DNA from: Microbacterium karelineae
GTDB taxonomy: Bacteria; Actinomycetota; Actinomycetes; Actinomycetales; Microbacteriaceae
Assembly (NCBI RefSeq): GCF_009745985.1
Contig: NZ_WFIX01000191.1
Coordinates: forward strand, 124,001-188,000
Length of the DNA stretch: 64,000 bases
Reading direction: 5' to 3'
The notes beneath the pieces are model-generated. The model was not told the DNA's origin. It did not search any database and was given only the letters and a program-made list of their open reading frames with translations. Made by a program: the position numbers and the translations under genes. This document shows positions 36,812 to 47,007 of this stretch, one piece after another. Position 1 is the stretch's first letter; each line of letters opens with the position of its first letter.

Positions 36812-37809
36812 GCCCGCGCGGGTGGGCGGTCCCCGCCCGGTGGATCGCGAGCCGGATCGGCGCGGCGATCGGCGTCGTGTGGATCGTCGCGACCGTCGTC
36901 TTCTTCGCCCTGCGGTCGACGGGCGACCCGCTCGAGGCGATCCTCGGCGGCCCGGGATCGCAGGCGGGCGACGAGGCCGTGCGCGCCGCGACCGAGCGCT
37001 ACGCCCTCGACCAGCCGCTCGCCTGGCAGTACCTGCTGCAGCTGCGGGACGTCGCCACCCTGCAGCTCGGCGACTCGTATTCGCGCCGCCAGCCCGTGCT
37101 CGACCTCCTCGCCGCCCACCTGCCGCCGACCATGCTGCTCGCCGTCCTCGCCCTCGCACTCGCCTGGGCCCTCACGGTCGCGGGCGCGCTCGTGCAGGCC
37201 AGCGCGCGCGGCCGATTCGGCGCCATCGTCGGATCCGCGCTGCGCGCCGTCGAGGTCGTCGCGAGCGTCGCCCCGCAGTTCTGGTTCGGCGCCGTGCTCA
37301 TCATGGTGTTCGCCTCGTCACTCGGCTGGCTGCCCGCCACGAGCGCCTCATCGGATCCGGCCGCCCTCGTCCTGCCCGTCGTGACCCTCGCCGTGCCGAT
37401 CGCCGGCTTCCTCTCGCAGGTCTCGCGCGACGCCCTCGACGACGCCGACGCCGCGCCGTTCGCCACGACGGCCCGCGCCCGCGGCGCGGGCGAGATGCGC
37501 GTGCTCCTGCGCCACACGCTGCGCCACGCGAGCCTGCCGGCGATCTCCCTGTCCGGATGGGCGTTCGGCAGCCTGCTCAGCGGCGCGGTCGTCGTCGAGG
37601 TGCTCTTCGCGCGGCCCGGCCTCGGCCGCCTGCTCCAGGAGGCGGCCCTCGCCCGCGATGTGCCGGTCGTCATCGGCGCCGTGGTCATCGTCGCCCTCCT
37701 CTACGTCGCCGTCGTGATCGCGACCGATGCTCTCGAGCTGGTCGTGGACCCGCGCCTGAGGCGGCGCCCGCGCGCCGTCCGCGCGCCCGATGCGGCGGTG
37801 GGGTCGTGA
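36808..37809 (+). CDS. DppB-type ABC transporter permease
   Basis: The 333-residue permease has about six membrane segments. The N-terminal 'ASRIGAAIGVVWIVATVVFF' and the segment 'YALDQPLAWQYLLQLRD' are typical of DppB/OppB proteins, and the coupling loop appears as 'TARARGAGEMRVLLRHTLRHA'. Its end ('LEVLFARPGLGRLLQEA'-like region, VVEVLFARPGLGRLL) matches the family. The ATG overlaps the binding-protein stop, and the stop overlaps the fused permease/ATPase gene by GTGA. Confidence 0.92.
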   Translation: MSPRGWAVPARWIASRIGAAIGVVWIVATVVFFALRSTGDPLEAILGGPGSQAGDEAVRAATERYALDQPLAWQYLLQLRDVATLQLGDSYSRRQPVLDLLAAHLPPTMLLAVLALALAWALTVAGALVQASARGRFGAIVGSALRAVEVVASVAPQFWFGAVLIMVFASSLGWLPATSASSDPAALVLPVVTLAVPIAGFLSQVSRDALDDADAAPFATTARARGAGEMRVLLRHTLRHASLPAISLSGWAFGSLLSGAVVVEVLFARPGLGRLLQEAALARDVPVVIGAVVIVALLYVAVVIATDALELVVDPRLRRRPRAVRAPDAAVGS

Positions 37810-40190
37810 GGTTCCTCGCGGAGCGGGCGCGCGCCCTGGGCGCCTCGGGTGCCCTCGCGGCCGCCGTCGTCCTCCTGATCGTCATCGCGGTGGCCGCACC
37901 GGGGATCCTCGCTCCGGGCGACGCGCTCGCCGTCTCGCCCGCCGACGGCTTCCTCGCCCCGTCGGCGGCGCATCCCTTCGGCACCGACGAATCGGGCCGC
38001 GACGTGCTCACGCGCGTGCTGCACGGCGCCGCCGCATCGGCGGGGATCGGGCTCGCCGCGACGGGCATCGGCATCGGCGGCGGCCTCGTGATCGGCTTCG
38101 CGGGCGGGCTCGGGCCGCGCCTCGTCGACGCCGCCCTCACCCGCATCGTCGAGGTGCTCTACGCGCTGCCGACGCTCGTCATGGCGCTGCTCTTCGTGGC
38201 CGTGATGGGGCCGGGCCCGCGCAGCTCGATCCTCGCCATCGGCCTCGCGACGGCGCCCGGCTATGCGCGCATGATCCGCGCGCGCGTCCGGCAGATCGCA
38301 CGCGGCGACTACGTCGCATACGCGCGCCACGAGGGCGCGTCCGCCTGGCGCGTGTTCGCGCGCCACATCCTGCCGAACACGCTCTGGCCGCTCGTCGCGA
38401 TGATCACGCTCGGCATCGGACAGGCGATCGTCTGGGTCTCGGCGCTGAGCTTCCTCGGCCTCGGCGCCGAGCCGCCGAGCCCCGAATGGGGATCCATGCT
38501 GAACGCGGGGCGCGTCTACATCGGCACGGCCTGGTGGATGACGCTCTTCCCCGGCCTCGCGATCGTCGTCACGGCGACGGCGCTCACGGTGCTCGGGCGT
38601 CGGCTGTCCGCGGACGGTGCGCGGCGCCCGCGCCGCGGGCCGCGCCGCACCGCGCCGGTCGCACCACCGCGTCCTTCCGCCGCCGACGACGCGCTCCTGG
38701 CCATCGGCGGCCTGACGGTCGACCTGCCCGGATCGGGCCGCGTGCTCGACGGCGTCTCGCTCGACATCCGCCCCGGCGAGGTGCTCGCCGTCGTCGGGGA
38801 ATCGGGCGCCGGAAAGTCGGTGCTCGCCCGCACGCTCCTCGGCCTCACACAGGCGGATCCGCGGGCACGGGTCGCCGCGGCCGAGCTCTCCTTCGACGGC
38901 CGGGATCTCGCGCGCGCCGATCAGCGGACATGGCGTCGCCTGCGCGGATCCGAGATCGGCCTCGTCCTGCAGGACGCGCTGCAGTCCCTCGATCCCCTCC
39001 GCACCGTCGCCGCCGAGGTCGGCGAGCCGCTCGCCGTGCGCCGCGTGCCGCGGTCGGAGCGGCGAGAGCGGATCATCGGCGCGCTCGAGCGGGCGGGTCT
39101 CGACGACGCCGCGATTCTGCGCCGGCGCTCCGGTGAGCTCTCGGGCGGGATGCGGCAGCGGGTGCTCATCGCGTCCGCGATCGTCGGCGGCGCACGCGTC
39201 ATCATCGCCGACGAGCCGACGACCGCCCTCGACGCGACGGTCGCCGCGCGCGTGCTCGACCTGCTGCGCGCGCTGGCGCGCGATGGGGCGGGGATCCTCC
39301 TCATCGCCCACGATCTCCACGCCGCGCGCCAGGTGGCCGACCGCATCGCCGTGCTCGAGCGCGGCCGCGTGATCGAGGAGGGCGCCGCCGAGCGGATCCT
39401 CTCGGCGCCGTCTCACGCGACCACCCGCGACCTGCTCGACGCGGTGCCTTCCGGCCCCAAGCCGCCGGCCGCGCCCGCGTCCGGCACGAGCGGCTCGGAC
39501 GCCGCCTCGTCGGCCACGGTTCTCGCCGCCGACGGCGTGACGAGACGATACGGCGACGTCACCGCCGTCGACGACGTATCGCTCGAGATGTCCGCCGGCG
39601 AGGTCGTGGGCATCGTCGGCGAGTCCGGATCCGGCAAGTCCACGCTCGCGCGCCTGCTGATCGGCGCCGAGCGGCCCGATCGCGGATCCGTCACTCGCCA
39701 CGGCGAACCGCGCGTGCGGCTCGTCCCTCAGGATCCGCTCGGCTCGTTCGATCCGCGCCACACGGTCGGTCGGATCCTCCGCCTCTCGCACCGCGATGGC
39801 GCGCCGTCGCCCGCGGAGCTCCTCGAGCGCGTCGGGCTCGACGCACGGCTGCTCGATCGCCGCCCCGCGCAGCTGTCAGGTGGTCAGCGCCAGCGCGTCG
39901 CGATCGCCCGTGCGCTCGCGGCGGACCCCGACGTGCTCGTCTGCGACGAGCCCGTCTCGGCCCTCGATGTCACGACGCAGAAGGGGATCCTCGACCTGCT
40001 GCTCGGCCTGCAGGAGCGGGACGGCCTCGCGATGGTGTTCATCTCACACGACCTCGCGGTCGTGCGCCGCGTCGCGGACCGCGTGATCGTGATGCGGGAC
40101 GGCCGGGTCGTCGAGTCCGGCCCGACGGAGCGCGTCTACGCGGACCCCTCGCACGCCTTCACGCGCGAACTGATCGCGGCGTCGCGGTGA
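37806..40190 (+). CDS. Fused DppC permease and two ABC ATPase domains
   Basis: The 794-residue protein joins three parts normally encoded separately. Residues about 1-270 are a DppC-type permease with five to six membrane segments and the EAA loop 'HEGASAWRVFARHILPN'. Residues about 297-540 are a first ATPase: Walker A 'GESGAGKS' near 331, signature 'LSGGMRQR' near 444, Walker B 'VIIADEPTTALD'. Residues about 570-794 are a second: 'GESGSGKS' near 604, 'LSGGQRQR' near 689, 'VLVCDEPVSALD'. Linkers are Arg/Pro- and Ala/Ser-rich. No stop or frameshift is seen across the joints. Permease-ATPase fusions occur in actinobacteria; the triple fusion is less usual to me. Confidence 0.93.
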   Translation: MRFLAERARALGASGALAAAVVLLIVIAVAAPGILAPGDALAVSPADGFLAPSAAHPFGTDESGRDVLTRVLHGAAASAGIGLAATGIGIGGGLVIGFAGGLGPRLVDAALTRIVEVLYALPTLVMALLFVAVMGPGPRSSILAIGLATAPGYARMIRARVRQIARGDYVAYARHEGASAWRVFARHILPNTLWPLVAMITLGIGQAIVWVSALSFLGLGAEPPSPEWGSMLNAGRVYIGTAWWMTLFPGLAIVVTATALTVLGRRLSADGARRPRRGPRRTAPVAPPRPSAADDALLAIGGLTVDLPGSGRVLDGVSLDIRPGEVLAVVGESGAGKSVLARTLLGLTQADPRARVAAAELSFDGRDLARADQRTWRRLRGSEIGLVLQDALQSLDPLRTVAAEVGEPLAVRRVPRSERRERIIGALERAGLDDAAILRRRSGELSGGMRQRVLIASAIVGGARVIIADEPTTALDATVAARVLDLLRALARDGAGILLIAHDLHAARQVADRIAVLERGRVIEEGAAERILSAPSHATTRDLLDAVPSGPKPPAAPASGTSGSDAASSATVLAADGVTRRYGDVTAVDDVSLEMSAGEVVGIVGESGSGKSTLARLLIGAERPDRGSVTRHGEPRVRLVPQDPLGSFDPRHTVGRILRLSHRDGAPSPAELLERVGLDARLLDRRPAQLSGGQRQRVAIARALAADPDVLVCDEPVSALDVTTQKGILDLLLGLQERDGLAMVFISHDLAVVRRVADRVIVMRDGRVVESGPTERVYADPSHAFTRELIAASR

Positions 40191-40193
40191 GTC

Positions 40194-40694
40194 TCAGTCG
40201 GCGCTCGTGACCGATTGCACGGTGCCGTCGCTCGCGAAGTTGACGAGCAGCACGTCGTCGGTCTCGTCGGGGTCGAGGGCGTATTCGAGCACGGCGAACG
40301 GATCCGTGCCGCCGTGCTCGTCGGCGAGGATCGTCATGCTCATGAGCTCGAGCGAGCGGACGATGTCGACAGGGGCGTCGCCCGACACATCGACGAGGAC
40401 GTCCTCGATCTCGTCGCCGTAGCGATCGGTCATCATGAGGATGAACTCGGTGACGTCGCTCGCCCGATTGTCGACCTCCGCCAGCATGGCGTTGCGCGCG
40501 CGGCGGTCGATCTCGTCGAGGGATGTGACGAGCGATGCCGCCGCGTCGAGGGCGTCGGGCGTGACGTCCTCCTGATCGGGCGCCGTGAGGTCGACCGTGA
40601 CGCGCATGTCGCCGAGATCGACGTTCTCCGACCAGAAGATCGCGCCGTCGGGCCCCGACTCGAGGAGCCCGAAGTAGTCGTGTTCGATCGCCAT
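40194..40694 (-). CDS. DUF2004 family protein
   Basis: The 166-residue acidic protein begins 'MAIEHDYFGLLESGPDGAIFW' (first 20 residues match the DUF2004 start). It contains 'LTAPDQEDVTPDALDAAAS' and ends with a segment on 'AVLEYALDPDETDDVLLV'. DUF2004 proteins are small, cytosolic and of unknown function. I prefer the ATG at 40694 over the GTG at 40706 because the conserved family start is here. It converges with the fused ABC gene with only 3 nt between stops. Confidence 0.8.
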   Translation of the reverse strand: MAIEHDYFGLLESGPDGAIFWSENVDLGDMRVTVDLTAPDQEDVTPDALDAAASLVTSLDEIDRRARNAMLAEVDNRASDVTEFILMMTDRYGDEIEDVLVDVSGDAPVDIVRSLELMSMTILADEHGGTDPFAVLEYALDPDETDDVLLVNFASDGTVQSVTSAD

Positions 40695-40805
40695 ACGCCT
40701 ACTCAACCACGTGACGGGCTCGCGCCGCGAGGGCGCGCCCCGACGGGCTCGCGCGCTCGCGCGGATCGCGGACGCCGGGCCGCGTTCGAGGGGCGCGCCC
40801 GGGGC

Positions 40806-41675
<870 letters not shown>

Positions 41676-41702
41676 GGGATCCAGCCTAGTGGGAAGCGCG
41701 GT

Positions 41703-42830
41703 TCAGGAACGCCGGGAGGCCGTCACCGTGAAGGTGCGATCGCGCCCGATCTGGCGGGTCGGGCCGACGATCCGCTCGAGCTGCGGCCGGTACCGCAGGT
41801 GGCCGTTCCAGACGGTCCACAGCTCCCCGCCCGGGCGCAGCACCCGCGCCGCATCGGCGAACAGGCGGGGCGCGATCGCCGCGGTCACGGCCGCGCCCGA
41901 GTGGAACGGCGGGTTCAGGAGCACGAGGTCGGCGGATCCGTCGGGCTGCGATGCGAGCCCGTCGTCGCGCACGACGCGCACGCGATCCTCCACGCCGTTC
42001 GCGGACATCGTCGCGCACGCCGACGCGACGGCCGCGCTCGAGCGGTCGGTCGCGATGACGCGCGTGCCCGGTCGGGCGCACGCGTACGCGGCGGCGATGG
42101 CACCCGTGCCGCAGCCGAGGTCGATCACGGATTCCGCATGCGGCATATCCTCGAGAAAGCCGAGGAGGAAGCGCGTGCCGATGTCCAGAGACGTCCCCGC
42201 GAACGCGGCGCCGTGCGCGCACAGCGTGAGGCCGATGTCGTCGTGCCGCTCGCTCCGCGGCCACGGCGCGCCCGCGCCGGGTATCGGATCCGCCGCGTGC
42301 AGCACGCGCGACTTCCCGACGCCCCTGCTCGCCCGCACGGTTCGGAAGCGGCGCGCGAGCACCTCGTTCATCGACGGCGTCATGTGCTTGACGCGCCCGC
42401 CCGCGACGACGCGCACGTCCGGGGCCGCCGCGTCCGCGACGACATCGGCCACCTCGGCGAGGGCGTCGAGCCCTCGGGGCAGCTGCGCCACGACGAGGTG
42501 AGCGCCGCGGGCGAGGTCGGCGTCGAGCGCGTGCCAGGCGACGCGGCCGACGAGATCGACCCCGAGCAGCTCGGCGTTCGCCGCGAGCGCCCGCTCCCCC
42601 GTCAGGGCGTCCTGATGCACGCGCAGGCGCAGATCCGGATCCGCCGCAAGAAGCGACAGGGTCAGCGCGCCGTACCGGTCGCCGATCACGACGGTATCGC
42701 CCCGCACGGGCCCTGTCTCCGCGAGGATCAGCCGATCGCTCGCATCGGCCGCGACGAGATCGTGCGCCTCGACATCGGGCCAGCGTCGCAGCCCCGGTGC
42801 GATCCGATCGAACGCCTCGACGGGGCTCAT
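41703..42830 (-). CDS. Class I SAM-dependent methyltransferase, RsmC/RlmG-like
   Basis: The 375-residue protein has the two-domain layout of RsmC/RlmG, 16S/23S rRNA guanine-N2 methyltransferases. A non-catalytic N-terminal half ('GDRYGALTLSLLAADPDLRL') precedes a catalytic half. SAM motif I is 'VIDLGCGTGAIAAAYA' and the base-methylation motif IV is 'LLNPPFHSG', the N-P-P-F typical of N2-guanine enzymes. The ATG at 42830 overlaps the smc stop by ATGA. The exact rRNA target is not determined. Confidence 0.9.
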   Translation of the reverse strand: MSPVEAFDRIAPGLRRWPDVEAHDLVAADASDRLILAETGPVRGDTVVIGDRYGALTLSLLAADPDLRLRVHQDALTGERALAANAELLGVDLVGRVAWHALDADLARGAHLVVAQLPRGLDALAEVADVVADAAAPDVRVVAGGRVKHMTPSMNEVLARRFRTVRASRGVGKSRVLHAADPIPGAGAPWPRSERHDDIGLTLCAHGAAFAGTSLDIGTRFLLGFLEDMPHAESVIDLGCGTGAIAAAYACARPGTRVIATDRSSAAVASACATMSANGVEDRVRVVRDDGLASQPDGSADLVLLNPPFHSGAAVTAAIAPRLFADAARVLRPGGELWTVWNGHLRYRPQLERIVGPTRQIGRDRTFTVTASRRS

Positions 42831-45800
42831 GCGCTCGCGCGATCGCCGATGCGCTGGCCCACGACGGCCGACACGCCGTCCTGGCGCATCGAGACGCCGT
42901 AGAGAGCGTCGGCGATCTCCATCGTGCGCTTCTGGTGTGTGATGACGAGCAGCTGGCTGTTCTCGCGCAGCTTCTCGAACACGCCCAGAAGGCGGCCGAG
43001 GTTCGCATCGTCGAGGGCCGCCTCGACCTCGTCGAGGATGTAGAACGGGCTCGGCCTGGCCTTGAAGATCGCCGTCAGGAGCGCGACGGCGGCGAGCGAA
43101 CGCTCGCCTCCGGAGAGCAGCGACAGCCGCTCGATCTTCTTCCCCGCCGGCTTGACGGCGACCTCGATGCCCGTCGTGAGCATGTCGTCGGGATTCGTCA
43201 GCGTGATCGAACCCGTGCCACCCGGGAAGAGGATCGGGAACATCTCCGCGAACGCGCGCTGGGTGTCCTCGAATGCATCGGCGAAGATCGTCTGCATGCG
43301 CTCGTCGAGGTCGGCGATGATCGTCTGCAGATCGCGGCGCGTCCGCGTGAGGTCGTCGAGCTGCTCCGTGAGGAATCGGTGACGCTGCTCGAGCGCCGCG
43401 AACTCCTCGAGGGCGAGCGGGTTGACGCGACCGAGCTGGGAGAGCTTGCGCTCGGCGGTGCGCAGCCGCTTCTCCTGCTGCGCGCGGTCGTACGGCACGG
43501 TCTCCTGTTCGACGGCTTCGCCCTCGGGGGCGCCGAGCTGGTCCTCCTCGCCCGGATCCGGCGCCTCGGCCGCCTGCTCCGCGAGCACCTCGTCGAGCGG
43601 GACCGGCTGATCCGGTCCGTATTCGGCGACGAGGATCTCCTCGCCCATGCCGAGCTCGGACTGCACGCGCTCGACGAGGCTCGCGAGGTGGAGCTTCTTC
43701 TCGTGGATCTGCAGCTCGAGGCCGTGCACGCTCTCGGTGAGGCGCGCGAGGCGCTCGCGGATCGACGTGTCCTGCTCGCGCAGTCTCCGCAGCTCCCCCG
43801 ACACCGCGCTCCGCGCACGCTCGGCCTCGCCGAGGGCCGCGCGCGCCTGAGTCACCGACCGGTCGACGGACGCGAGCACGGCAGGCAGTTCGCCCGCGAC
43901 GGCCCGTGCGATGTCGCGCTGACGCCGGCGCAGCACCGCGCGCCGCGCCGCGTGCTCCGCGGCGTCCTGCTCCCGCCGGCGCTGCCGCTCGAGGCCCGCC
44001 GCGTGCGCCTCGGCCGCGCGCACCCGCTCGCGGGTGGTCTCGACCTCGAGGCGCGCGGTCATCTCGCCTTCGCGGGCCTTCTCGAGCGCCGCGAGCAGCC
44101 CCTCGCGAGCCGATGCGTCGAGGATCGGCCGCGGCTCCTCTCGCGCGGCGTCGAGGGCCTCCTGCGCGCGGCGGGCGCGCTGCTCCGAGTCGGCGACCGA
44201 CGCCCGCGCCTTCTCGAGGTCGACCGTCAGCCGCTCGCACTCCTGGGCCGCGGCCTCGTGCCGCACCGTGATCCGGTTGACGTGCTCGGCCTGCTGAGCG
44301 AGCTGCGCGTCATGCGCGCGGAGCGTCTGCAGCGCCTCCTTCTGGGCGCCGCGCGCCTCCTGCACGCGCTCCTGCAGCTCGCGGCGCTCGACGCCGAGGC
44401 CCTCGACCTCCGCGCGCACCTCCGCGAGCCGCGCCGTCGCCTCGTCGCGTTCGGCCTGCAGCGCGAGGCGCGACTGCCCCTCGCCGGACCCGGCGCGGAT
44501 CGTGCGCGCCGTGACGATCTCGCCCGCGCGCGTCACGATCGTCGCGCGCTCGGCGTCGTCGCCCGCGAGGGCGGATCCGGCCGTGCGCGCCGCGCCGAGG
44601 TCCTCCGCGATCAGCACCCAGCGCAGCACGCCGCGTACGCCGCCCGGCGCGGTGACGACGTCGACCGCGCGCTCCAGTCCTTCGCCGGGATCCGCGATCG
44701 GATCCCCGCCCGCCGCGTCGGCGATGACGACATCGATGGTCCCCGCGTCGCCCGTCGTCTCGGCGATCCGGAAGGCCGCCCCGCGATCCTCCGCGAGCAC
44801 CCCCTCGGCGAGCGGGCCGAGCACGGCCTCGATCGCCTGCTCGTACCCGGGGCGCACCTGGACCGATTCGCTCACGAGGCCGCGGATGCCCGCATCGCCG
44901 CGCGCGATGACCTCCCCCGCGGCGTTGGTCACGTCGAGCGCCGAGCTCAGCGCGGCGGACTTGGCCGTGAGCGCGTCGGCCTCGCGCTCGGCGACCCGGT
45001 GCCGCTCGCGGACCTCCTCGAGCGACCGCTCGGCGGCGCTCACGTCGCGCTGCGCCCGCTCGTACGCCTCCTGCAGATCCGCGGCCTGCTGCTCCCCGAC
45101 CTCGGCGGTCTCGAGCGCCTCGAACGCCTCACGCGCCTCGCGGCGCCGCTCGTCGGCCGCGTCGAGCGCCGCCTGCTGTCGGACGACGGCCCCGCGCACG
45201 GCCTCGAGCGTCTGCTCCGCCGCATCCGCCGCGCCGCGCAGGGTCGTCACGCGCATGTCGTACTCGCTCACGAGCGCGCTCTGCTCGGCGATCTCGGCGT
45301 CGAGCGCGTCGAGCTCGCCGCGCGCCCGCACCAGATCGCGCGACGCCGCCTGCACGGCGTCCTGCGCCTCGCCGACGCCGTCGGAGAGCCGCGTGACCTC
45401 CTCATGGGCGGCGTCGATCGCCTGCTGCGACACCGTCACCTGCGGGCGATCGGCGTCGTCGTCGTTCCCCAGCAGCGCCAGGCGCTGGTTCGCGAGGGTG
45501 AACAGGCCGCGCAGGCGCTCCTGGGCCTGCTCGAGGCCGAAGACGACGCGCTGCGCCTCGTCGACGGCCTTCGCCGTCTGCTCGCGCTCGAGCTGCGAGA
45601 TGCGCAGCCGCACGCCGGACGCCTGCTCCTCCAGCGCGATCCGCTCGGTGTGACGCTCCTGCTCGCCCCGCGCGTGCTCGGCGAGCTGCGTGCGCAGCCG
45701 CACGACATCGTCGGCATGGATCCGCGCCTTGGTGTCGCGGACGACCGCCGCGATCGTCTGCGCCTGCCGGGCGATCTCGGCCTGGCGGCCGAGGGGCTTG

Positions 45801-46405
45801 AGCTGCCGCCGGATCTCCCCCGCAAGGTCGCTCAGGCGGGTGAGGTTCTGCTCCATCGCGTCGAGCTTGCGAAGGGTCTTCTCCTTGCGGCGGCGGTGCT
45901 TGAGGATGCCCGCGGCCTCCTCGATGAATCCGCGTCGCTCCTCGGGTGTCGCCCGGAGAACCGTGTCGAGCCGCCCCTGCCCGACGATGACGTGCATCTC
46001 CCGGCCGAGGCCCGAATCGCTCAACAGCTCCTGCACATCGAGCAGGCGGCACGACTCGCCGTTGATCGCGTACTCGCTCTGGCCCGTGCGGAACAGGGTG
46101 CGGCGGATCGACACCTCGCTGTATTCGATCGGGAGGGCGCCGTCGGCGTTGTCGATCGTCAGCTGCACCTCCGCACGACCGAGCGGGCCGCGCGTCGCGG
46201 TGCCGGCGAAGATGACGTCCTCCATCTTGCCGCCGCGCAGGCTCTTCGCCCCCTGCTCGCCCATCACCCATGCGAGAGCGTCGACGACATTCGACTTGCC
46301 GGATCCGTTCGGGCCGACGATCGCGGTGACGCCCGGTTCGAGGACGAAGGTCGTCGGCTGCGCGAACGACTTGAACCCCTTGAGGGTGAGGCTCTTCAGG
46401 TGCAC
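42827..46405 (-). CDS. smc: Chromosome segregation protein SMC
   Basis: The 1192-residue ATPase organises and segregates chromosomes with ScpA/ScpB. The N-terminal head has Walker A 'VGPNGSGKSNVVDAL' near residues 30-44 and 'RRGFIEEAAGILKHRRRK'. Two long coiled coils flank a hinge at about residues 500-650 ('GIRGLVSESVQVRPGYEQAI'). The C-terminal head has the ABC signature 'LLSGGERSLAAVALL' and Walker B 'PFYILDEVEAALDDAN'. The GTG at 46405 is supported by GGGAGG upstream and by the usual 'HLKSLTLKGFKSFA' start. An acidic insert before residue 1000 (EQAAEAPDPGEEDQ) is actinobacterial in style. Confidence 0.97.
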   Translation of the reverse strand: MHLKSLTLKGFKSFAQPTTFVLEPGVTAIVGPNGSGKSNVVDALAWVMGEQGAKSLRGGKMEDVIFAGTATRGPLGRAEVQLTIDNADGALPIEYSEVSIRRTLFRTGQSEYAINGESCRLLDVQELLSDSGLGREMHVIVGQGRLDTVLRATPEERRGFIEEAAGILKHRRRKEKTLRKLDAMEQNLTRLSDLAGEIRRQLKPLGRQAEIARQAQTIAAVVRDTKARIHADDVVRLRTQLAEHARGEQERHTERIALEEQASGVRLRISQLEREQTAKAVDEAQRVVFGLEQAQERLRGLFTLANQRLALLGNDDDADRPQVTVSQQAIDAAHEEVTRLSDGVGEAQDAVQAASRDLVRARGELDALDAEIAEQSALVSEYDMRVTTLRGAADAAEQTLEAVRGAVVRQQAALDAADERRREAREAFEALETAEVGEQQAADLQEAYERAQRDVSAAERSLEEVRERHRVAEREADALTAKSAALSSALDVTNAAGEVIARGDAGIRGLVSESVQVRPGYEQAIEAVLGPLAEGVLAEDRGAAFRIAETTGDAGTIDVVIADAAGGDPIADPGEGLERAVDVVTAPGGVRGVLRWVLIAEDLGAARTAGSALAGDDAERATIVTRAGEIVTARTIRAGSGEGQSRLALQAERDEATARLAEVRAEVEGLGVERRELQERVQEARGAQKEALQTLRAHDAQLAQQAEHVNRITVRHEAAAQECERLTVDLEKARASVADSEQRARRAQEALDAAREEPRPILDASAREGLLAALEKAREGEMTARLEVETTRERVRAAEAHAAGLERQRRREQDAAEHAARRAVLRRRQRDIARAVAGELPAVLASVDRSVTQARAALGEAERARSAVSGELRRLREQDTSIRERLARLTESVHGLELQIHEKKLHLASLVERVQSELGMGEEILVAEYGPDQPVPLDEVLAEQAAEAPDPGEEDQLGAPEGEAVEQETVPYDRAQQEKRLRTAERKLSQLGRVNPLALEEFAALEQRHRFLTEQLDDLTRTRRDLQTIIADLDERMQTIFADAFEDTQRAFAEMFPILFPGGTGSITLTNPDDMLTTGIEVAVKPAGKKIERLSLLSGGERSLAAVALLTAIFKARPSPFYILDEVEAALDDANLGRLLGVFEKLRENSQLLVITHQKRTMEIADALYGVSMRQDGVSAVVGQRIGDRASA

Positions 46406-46522
46406 GTCGATCCGCCTCCCTCGTCTCGTCGCACGCCGCGCGCTGTGCCTCGACACACCCTATTCGGCCGCCCCGCCGAGGCCGCGGAACGGCGCGGGAC
46501 ACGCCGGATTCCGGTGCGTCGC

Positions 46523-46552
46523 TTGACGCCGACCGCGGATCGTGCGTAACGT
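46523..46552 (+). promoter_or_regulatory. Strong sigma-70-type promoter before a 32-codon ORF
   Basis: TTGACG (46523-46528), an 18-nt spacer and TAACGT (46547-46552) form one of the best housekeeping-like promoters in the window. It predicts a transcript starting near 46559 with a leader of about 58 nt before the small ORF. Confidence 0.6.
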
Positions 46553-46616
46553 TCAGCTCGCACACATTTTCGTTCCGGGTGAGATCGCCCGCAGAGGACC
46601 GAGAGGAGGAAGTCCC

Positions 46617-46715
46617 ATGATGATCATCGATACGACGCCATGGACTTCCGTCCCCGCTCTGCGCGACGCACGACGTCGCGGCACGAACGCACAGGGATCG
46701 ACGAAGGCCCTCTAG
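46617..46715 (+). CDS. Small 32-residue ORF, possible leader peptide
   Basis: The frame encodes MMIIDTTPWTSVPALRDARR followed by RGTNAQGSTKAL. It is too short for ordinary calling, but a very strong ribosome site GAGGAGGA (46603-46610) lies 6 nt before the ATG, and a good promoter is upstream. After the stop come a 9-bp hairpin (46758-46780) and GC-rich repeats before the next gene at 47008. This is the layout of a leader peptide with attenuator, though no run of one amino acid codon is present (one Trp, several Arg and Thr). A short stand-alone peptide is the alternative. Not recognised in any family. Confidence 0.5.
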   Translation: MMIIDTTPWTSVPALRDARRRGTNAQGSTKAL

Positions 46716-46757
46716 CCTCTCGGCCCCGCGCGTCCGCTCTGCGGCGCGGTCGTCTCT

Positions 46758-46780
46758 GACGGATCCCTGACGGATCCGTC
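46758..46780 (+). promoter_or_regulatory. Hairpin downstream of the small ORF
   Basis: GACGGATCC (46758-46766) pairs perfectly with GGATCCGTC (46772-46780) around a 5-nt loop. It may act as a pause or terminator between the 32-codon ORF and the gene at 47008. Confidence 0.4.
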
Positions 46781-46787
46781 TCGCTCA

Positions 46788-46913
46788 CGCCTCCTTCAGC
46801 GTGACCCGCCCCTCGCCTCCTTCGGTGCAGGGCCCCTCCCTCGCCCCTCGGCGCGGGGATCCTCCCTCGCCTCCTCGGCGCGGGGATCCACGCTCGCGCC
46901 GCTCCGGCGTTCA
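46788..46913. repeat. Degenerate GC-rich tandem repeat (~27-bp units)
   Basis: Four to five units resembling CCTCCCTCGCCTCCTCGGCG followed by CGGGGAT lie in tandem; the two at about 46834-46887 are nearly identical. The region is noncoding in every convincing frame and lies between the small ORF and the gene at 47008. Confidence 0.6.
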
Positions 46914-47007
46914 GCCCCCGCCCCCGTCCCGCGCGGCCCCCTGCCGCGCCCCGCGGGAGCGGTTCCCCCTCGCAGTTCCCTCTTCCTCTCTTGACCAGGA
47001 GTTCATC

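Noticed and set aside
33698-37159. 1153-codon minus-strand frame opposite lipB, lipA and the ABC genes
   Set aside because: All of the region is explained by plus-strand genes with clear motifs; the translation is low-complexity Arg/Gly.
42797-46549. 1250-codon frame on the plus strand opposite smc
   Set aside because: It mirrors smc, whose motifs are all intact. Long antisense frames are expected at this GC content, and its Arg/Leu-rich translation matches no family.
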